A stretch of DNA of 64,000 nucleotides from Phalacrocorax aristotelis (taxonomy: Eukaryota > Chordata > Aves > Suliformes > Phalacrocoracidae), in contig NC_134282.1 of NCBI RefSeq assembly GCF_949628215.1, forward strand, positions 1,347,001 through 1,411,000, in the 5' to 3' direction. This document shows, piece after piece, positions 62,701-64,000 of this stretch. The notes under the pieces are model-generated. The model was not told where the DNA came from, did no database searches, and saw only the letters and a list, made by a program, of their open reading frames with translations. Position 1 is the stretch's first letter. Each line of letters begins with the position of its first letter. Position numbers and translations under genes: made by a program.

Positions 62701-63202
62701 AGGAACCAGATGTGCTGCACGTGCCACAGTTCACAGCAGCAGCGCAAGGCACGCCAGCTGCTCTGCCCGCAGTGTGGGTACTGCTAATCGGGACCCAGTG
62801 AGACAGAGGGAGAGGCAGGCATGTGGATGAACTACCTCACAGAACTTCCCGTACTGTAAATAACTACTCTGTCCAGTTACCTGCTAACTCAATCTCAGCT
62901 CAAGCCTGACAATGCAGATAAGCCCCATATCTTGCCTAGGATTTTAACCCCTAAATGTTGCAGGTATATTTTTTTTTTCATCTAATTGTCCTGATATTTT
63001 CAGTATGCGAGCAGTCACCTAAAATACCAGTTTTATTTTCAGGCTGCACAGGAAAAGGAAGCACTGCAACGTGAAGGTGATGATTTAGATGCAAAGATCT
63101 GCAAAGCCGAAGAAGAAATTGTAGCTCTGGAAAACACTTTGTGTGTCCTTAATAACTGCAACAGCAATTACCGAAACTCCTTCAAGGAAGTCACTGAGAC
63201 AA
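44633..63202 (+). CDS. CCDC39: CCDC39, coiled-coil 96-nm axonemal ruler protein; exons 1-15, 3' end outside window
   Basis: Fifteen exons join into one open frame of about 726 residues that follows the mammalian CCDC39 protein from its start ([20 protein letters not shown], compare human [20 protein letters not shown]) through landmarks such as [38 protein letters not shown] and [16 protein letters not shown]. Almost the whole product is heptad-type coiled coil rich in E, K, L and Q; there is no signal peptide or membrane segment. In the family, CCDC39 pairs with CCDC40 along doublet microtubules of motile cilia to form the 96-nm ruler, and its loss in human causes primary ciliary dyskinesia with inner-arm and microtubule disorganisation. 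The start is the ATG at 44633, in a near-perfect Kozak context (GCCGCCATGG). The N-terminus has 18 residues up to the conserved Trp against 11 in human. Every donor is GT and every acceptor AG. No stop, frameshift or missing exon is seen. About 215 C-terminal residues are expected beyond the window. The identification is secure; exact exon edges rest on reading frame and splice signals. Confidence 0.97.
44744..45224 (+). other. CCDC39 intron 1 (481 bp)
   Basis: The first half belongs to the CpG island and includes a short (GCC)n run at about 44942-44953. The second half is AT-rich. Contains the GTTGC/GCAAC inverted repeat. Confidence 0.9.
45013..45032. repeat. Perfect inverted repeat with RFX half sites in CCDC39 intron 1
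   Basis: GTTGCTT-GATGAT-AAGCAAC has 7-bp perfect arms and a 6-bp spacer. The arms contain the X-box half sites GTTGC and GCAAC, but spaced 6 bp wider than a canonical X-box. It sits just where the CpG island ends. Confidence 0.6.
45225..45344 (+). CDS. CCDC39: CCDC39 coding exon 2 (residues 38-77)
   Basis: The acceptor is ...TTAAATAG and the donor GTAAAT. It encodes [20 protein letters not shown] followed by a stretch matching human RINSMTSHFKNVKQELSITQ. Pure coiled coil, 40 codons, phase 0 at both ends. Confidence 0.95.
46473..46619 (+). CDS. CCDC39: CCDC39 coding exon 3 (residues 78-126)
   Basis: The acceptor is ATTCTCTAG and the donor GTAAGG. It encodes a segment with [20 protein letters not shown], matching human KARERETESEEHFKAIAQRE. 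49 codons, phase 0. Confidence 0.96.
47651..47809 (+). CDS. CCDC39: CCDC39 coding exon 4 (residues 127-179)
   Basis: The acceptor is TTTTTCTTAG and the donor GTAAGT, a strong consensus. It encodes a segment ending in [19 protein letters not shown], matching human DSDALTLQKYAQQDDNKIR. 53 codons, phase 0. Reading on past the donor gives a longer open frame into the intron, which is not conserved and is ignored. Confidence 0.96.
48758..48850 (+). CDS. CCDC39: CCDC39 coding exon 5 (residues 180-210)
   Basis: The acceptor is CATTTTAG and the donor GTTTGT. It encodes [20 protein letters not shown] and then [11 protein letters not shown], matching human [13 protein letters not shown]. 31 codons, phase 0. 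It is separated from exon 6 by an intron of only 85 bp. Confidence 0.95.
48936..49064 (+). CDS. CCDC39: CCDC39 coding exon 6 (residues 211-253)
   Basis: The acceptor is TTTTCAACAG and the donor GTAAAA. It encodes [20 protein letters not shown] followed by [19 protein letters not shown], one of the best conserved parts of the family. 43 codons, phase 0. Confidence 0.96.
49065..50790 (+). other. CCDC39 intron 6 (1726 bp)
   Basis: No nested gene seen. Just after the donor there is an ATCGG/CCGAT-rich stretch (49080-49135), and later a purine/G-rich patch near 49890-49905 and the poly(T) tract. Confidence 0.8.
50568..50582 (+). repeat. Poly(T) tract in CCDC39 intron 6
   Basis: Fifteen consecutive T. 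Simple repeat. Confidence 0.75.
50791..50982 (+). CDS. CCDC39: CCDC39 coding exon 7 (residues 254-317)
   Basis: The acceptor is TCCTGCTAG and the donor GTGAGG. It encodes [20 protein letters not shown] and continues with [20 protein letters not shown], aligning with human RISVADRKLLKCRTAYQDHE. 64 codons, phase 0. Confidence 0.95.
51960..52175 (+). mobile_element. MIR-like SINE remnant in CCDC39 intron 7
   Basis: GTGCCAGCTGCACAACTTGT with GACCTCCCAG, then AGGTTTCTTCATCTGTGAAA and GTGAAGACTAATGAGCCGCT with TTGTAAAGT track the MIR order (CTAGCTGTGTGACCTTGG, CAGTTTCCTCATCTGTAAAA, GTGAGGATTAAATGAG, TGTAAAGCGC). Confidence 0.6.
52655..52758 (+). CDS. CCDC39: CCDC39 coding exon 8 (residues 318-352, last codon split)
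   Basis: The acceptor is ATTTGTTAG and the donor GTAAGA. It encodes [20 protein letters not shown] and more, aligning with human SLKATVNRTSSDLEALRKN. 104 nt, leaving two bases (AG) of an Arg codon that exon 9 completes. Confidence 0.95.
53099..53231 (+). CDS. CCDC39: CCDC39 coding exon 9 (residues 352-396)
   Basis: The acceptor has a run of T before TTTAG and the donor is GTAAAA. The first base completes Arg352. It encodes coiled coil ending in [16 protein letters not shown], aligning with human ATNLEDMLKEEEKDVK. This is the least conserved segment in the window, but frame and position are right. Confidence 0.93.
53232..56410 (+). other. CCDC39 intron 9 (3179 bp, the longest in the window)
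   Basis: Noncoding. Holds the hairpin at 53.8 kb, a short direct repeat GTTAGCAGGGT near 54731-54761, and A-rich tracts near 56158-56222. No recognised gene or complete repeat. Confidence 0.8.
53821..53870. repeat. Imperfect hairpin of about 23 bp arms in CCDC39 intron 9
   Basis: TGGCAAATTGGGATTAAAAA with AGATTTT faces AAATCTTTTAATCAAATTTG with GC. The arms pair with a 2-nt bulge and small mismatches and a loop of only a few bases. It could be a tiny transposon relic or simply a foldback; precursor-microRNA status cannot be judged. Confidence 0.5.
56411..56605 (+). CDS. CCDC39: CCDC39 coding exon 10 (residues 397-461)
   Basis: The acceptor is TGTCACCAG and the donor GTAAAA, after the longest intron in the window (3.2 kb). 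It encodes [20 protein letters not shown], then [19 protein letters not shown], matching human VLSEIEGTRSSLKHLNHQL. 65 codons, phase 0. Confidence 0.96.
57322..57486 (+). CDS. CCDC39: CCDC39 coding exon 11 (residues 462-516)
   Basis: The acceptor is ACTTTAACAG and the donor GTAACT. It encodes [20 protein letters not shown], matching human DFHIQQVERRMSRLKGEINS, then a K/E-rich coil. 55 codons, phase 0. Confidence 0.96.
58775..58912 (+). CDS. CCDC39: CCDC39 coding exon 12 (residues 517-562)
   Basis: The acceptor is TGGAAACAG, with a weak polypyrimidine tract, and the donor is GTACAG. It encodes a segment with [20 protein letters not shown], aligning with human [20 protein letters not shown]. 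46 codons, phase 0. Confidence 0.95.
60183..60391 (+). CDS. CCDC39: CCDC39 coding exon 13 (residues 563-632, last codon split)
   Basis: The acceptor is GGCATTTATTAG and the donor GTAACT. It encodes [20 protein letters not shown] and later [20 protein letters not shown], close to human [20 protein letters not shown]. 209 nt; the last two bases begin a Ser codon finished by exon 14. Confidence 0.96.
60465..60600 (-). mobile_element. MIR-like SINE remnant in CCDC39 intron 13
   Basis: CATTTTACCCAATTTAACCA, GGAGAACTTAAGAATTAAAT, AGTTATACAGTGAGACAG and GAGATTCTGTCTCTGAAATC, then AGCTTTAGCTGCTTG follow the reverse-complement MIR from the 'ATTTTACAGATGAGG' part to the 5' end. Diverged. Confidence 0.45.
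61661..61784 (+). CDS. CCDC39: CCDC39 coding exon 14 (residues 632-673)
   Basis: The acceptor is AAATAAATCAG behind a long T run, and the donor is GTATTC. It encodes [20 protein letters not shown], then [20 protein letters not shown], nearly identical to human [20 protein letters not shown]. Confidence 0.96.
61863..61886 (+). repeat. CCTG/TCTG microsatellite in CCDC39 intron 14
   Basis: CCTGCCTGCCTGCCTGTCTG. Four to five CCTG units then TCTG. Simple repeat. Confidence 0.8.
63043..63202 (+). CDS. CCDC39: CCDC39 coding exon 15 (residues 674-726, last exon in window)
   Basis: The acceptor is TTATTTTCAG and the donor GTATGT. It encodes [20 protein letters not shown], then [20 protein letters not shown], matching human AAQEKEELQREGDCLDAKIN and ALENTLQVLNSCNNNYKQSF. 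It ends after one base of the next codon. No sequence resembling the next human exon (SSDEYELKIQLEEQ) is present before the window ends. Confidence 0.95.
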
Positions 63203-64000
63203 GTATGTAAAATAGAAATCGCCGTTTGCTGTGTGAGTTAAGGATGATGGTGAAGCTCATGTGCATAGTGGGGGAATTCCATGGCACAAAAGCATGAATC
63301 ACAGGGAGAGACTGAACGGGTGGTAGCAAAGGGGAGCGTACTGCCCACGCTGCTGGGGCTAGTTAGCAGAACAAGCACAGCAGAAAGTGCGGTAAGGCCT
63401 ACTCACCTAATATTTGCATTCTTACAGCTGGTTTTGGTGAACCTAATGATGAGTCACAGAATGTAGGTAGGCTAAGTAGGAGCATTCAGAAGAGCCAAAG
63501 CATAAAGGTGATTACTGGGGAAAAAAGCCATTACTGGGAGAAAGGAGTGCCCACTGAAGCACGTGGGTCCAGGGGGTAACGCTGCACAGCACAAACCCCA
63601 TGCCATTCGCTGTCGCGCTGTGTCGCACACAGCTACTCAGGGAAATTACAGAAGTAACCTGTCATCTGGGAAAATGATAAGGAAGAGTAAAACTTACTTA
63701 AACTGTGTTATTTTAGTATCGTGTCAGCAGATTTTTAAGATACGGCCTACCTAACTCTGAGTTTTTGGATATTTGGAAATTCCTCAGAATTCTGGAAAAT
63801 GTCTTCACCTGTTGTTTCTGTTGCCACTTAGACCTCATAAGTGTGCTCTCCTTCAGTGGAATCTTCTTTTTTTAGTGTGTAAAAAGCATCACCGCAAGAA
63901 ATTACATAAACTTACTTTCTAGAAAATATTTGATTATTTAACTTTTGTGCCCTCTGCTGGCTCTGGGAACAGTAGCTCTTAAATCATTCACTCTCATGAA
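63203..64000 (+). other. CCDC39 intron 15, cut by the window edge
   Basis: At least 798 bp after the exon 15 donor. Exon 16 is not present. Contains the best CTCF-like motif of the window near its right end. Confidence 0.85.
63946..63964 (-). promoter_or_regulatory. CTCF-like motif in CCDC39 intron 15
   Basis: TTGTGCCCTCTGCTGGCTC carries the core TGCCCTCTGCTGG. It is the best CTCF-like match in the window. Confidence 0.4.

Larger units (their letters stand above)
60392..63042 (+). other. CCDC39 introns 13-14 (1269 and 1258 bp, interrupted by exon 14)
   Basis: Intron 13 holds the MIR-like remnant. A GC-richer patch at 61370-61600 gives overlapping frames on both strands (up to 161 codons on minus), which look like chance. 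Intron 14 holds the CCTG microsatellite. Confidence 0.8.

Noticed and set aside
1-64000. CRISPR arrays, bacterial operons, phage or plasmid features
   Set aside because: No regular short repeats with spacers and no prokaryotic gene layout; the window is vertebrate nuclear DNA.
63203-64000. Search for CCDC39 exon 16
   Set aside because: No sequence resembling SSDEYELKIQLEEQ with an acceptor is present; the exon lies beyond the window.

Overview
The window looks like vertebrate nuclear DNA, most likely from a bird. The evidence is an intron-containing gene with GT/AG splice sites, a CpG-island promoter, very low coding density, compact introns, and a CR1 LINE fragment of the avian type next to the promoter. 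No bacterial, plasmid or viral gene organisation is visible.

Layout. Positions 1 to about 44.2 kb are AT-rich and hold no gene I can support. This stretch contains worn ancient amniote repeats (MIR-like and L3/CR1-like), one CpG-rich block at about 5.1-6.3 kb that looks like a younger LTR-type insertion on the minus strand, several conserved-element-like AT-rich blocks with homeodomain/SOX-type motifs, short microsatellites and a few clean inverted repeats. Positions 44.2-45.0 kb form a CpG island with GC boxes, an RFX X-box-like motif and a strong Kozak start. From 44,633 to beyond the right edge runs the 5' three quarters of CCDC39 on the plus strand. Fifteen coding exons can be placed, all with proper splice sites and an unbroken frame, encoding about 726 residues. 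The human protein is about 941 residues, so the remaining exons and the 3' end lie past position 64,000.

Function. CCDC39 works with CCDC40 as the coiled-coil ruler that sets the 96-nm repeat of motile cilia and places the inner dynein arms and nexin-dynein regulatory complex. The X-box-like site in its promoter fits the known RFX/FOXJ1 control of motile-cilium genes. In human the same neighbourhood (3q26.33) holds TTC14, CCDC39, FXR1, DNAJC19 and then SOX2, so the 44-kb upstream stretch probably corresponds to the gene-poor interval between CCDC39 and FXR1.

I did not find a new biological system. The findings are regulatory-architecture and repeat observations that need alignment or functional data to test. 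The many short open frames in the first 44 kb and in the introns look like chance.
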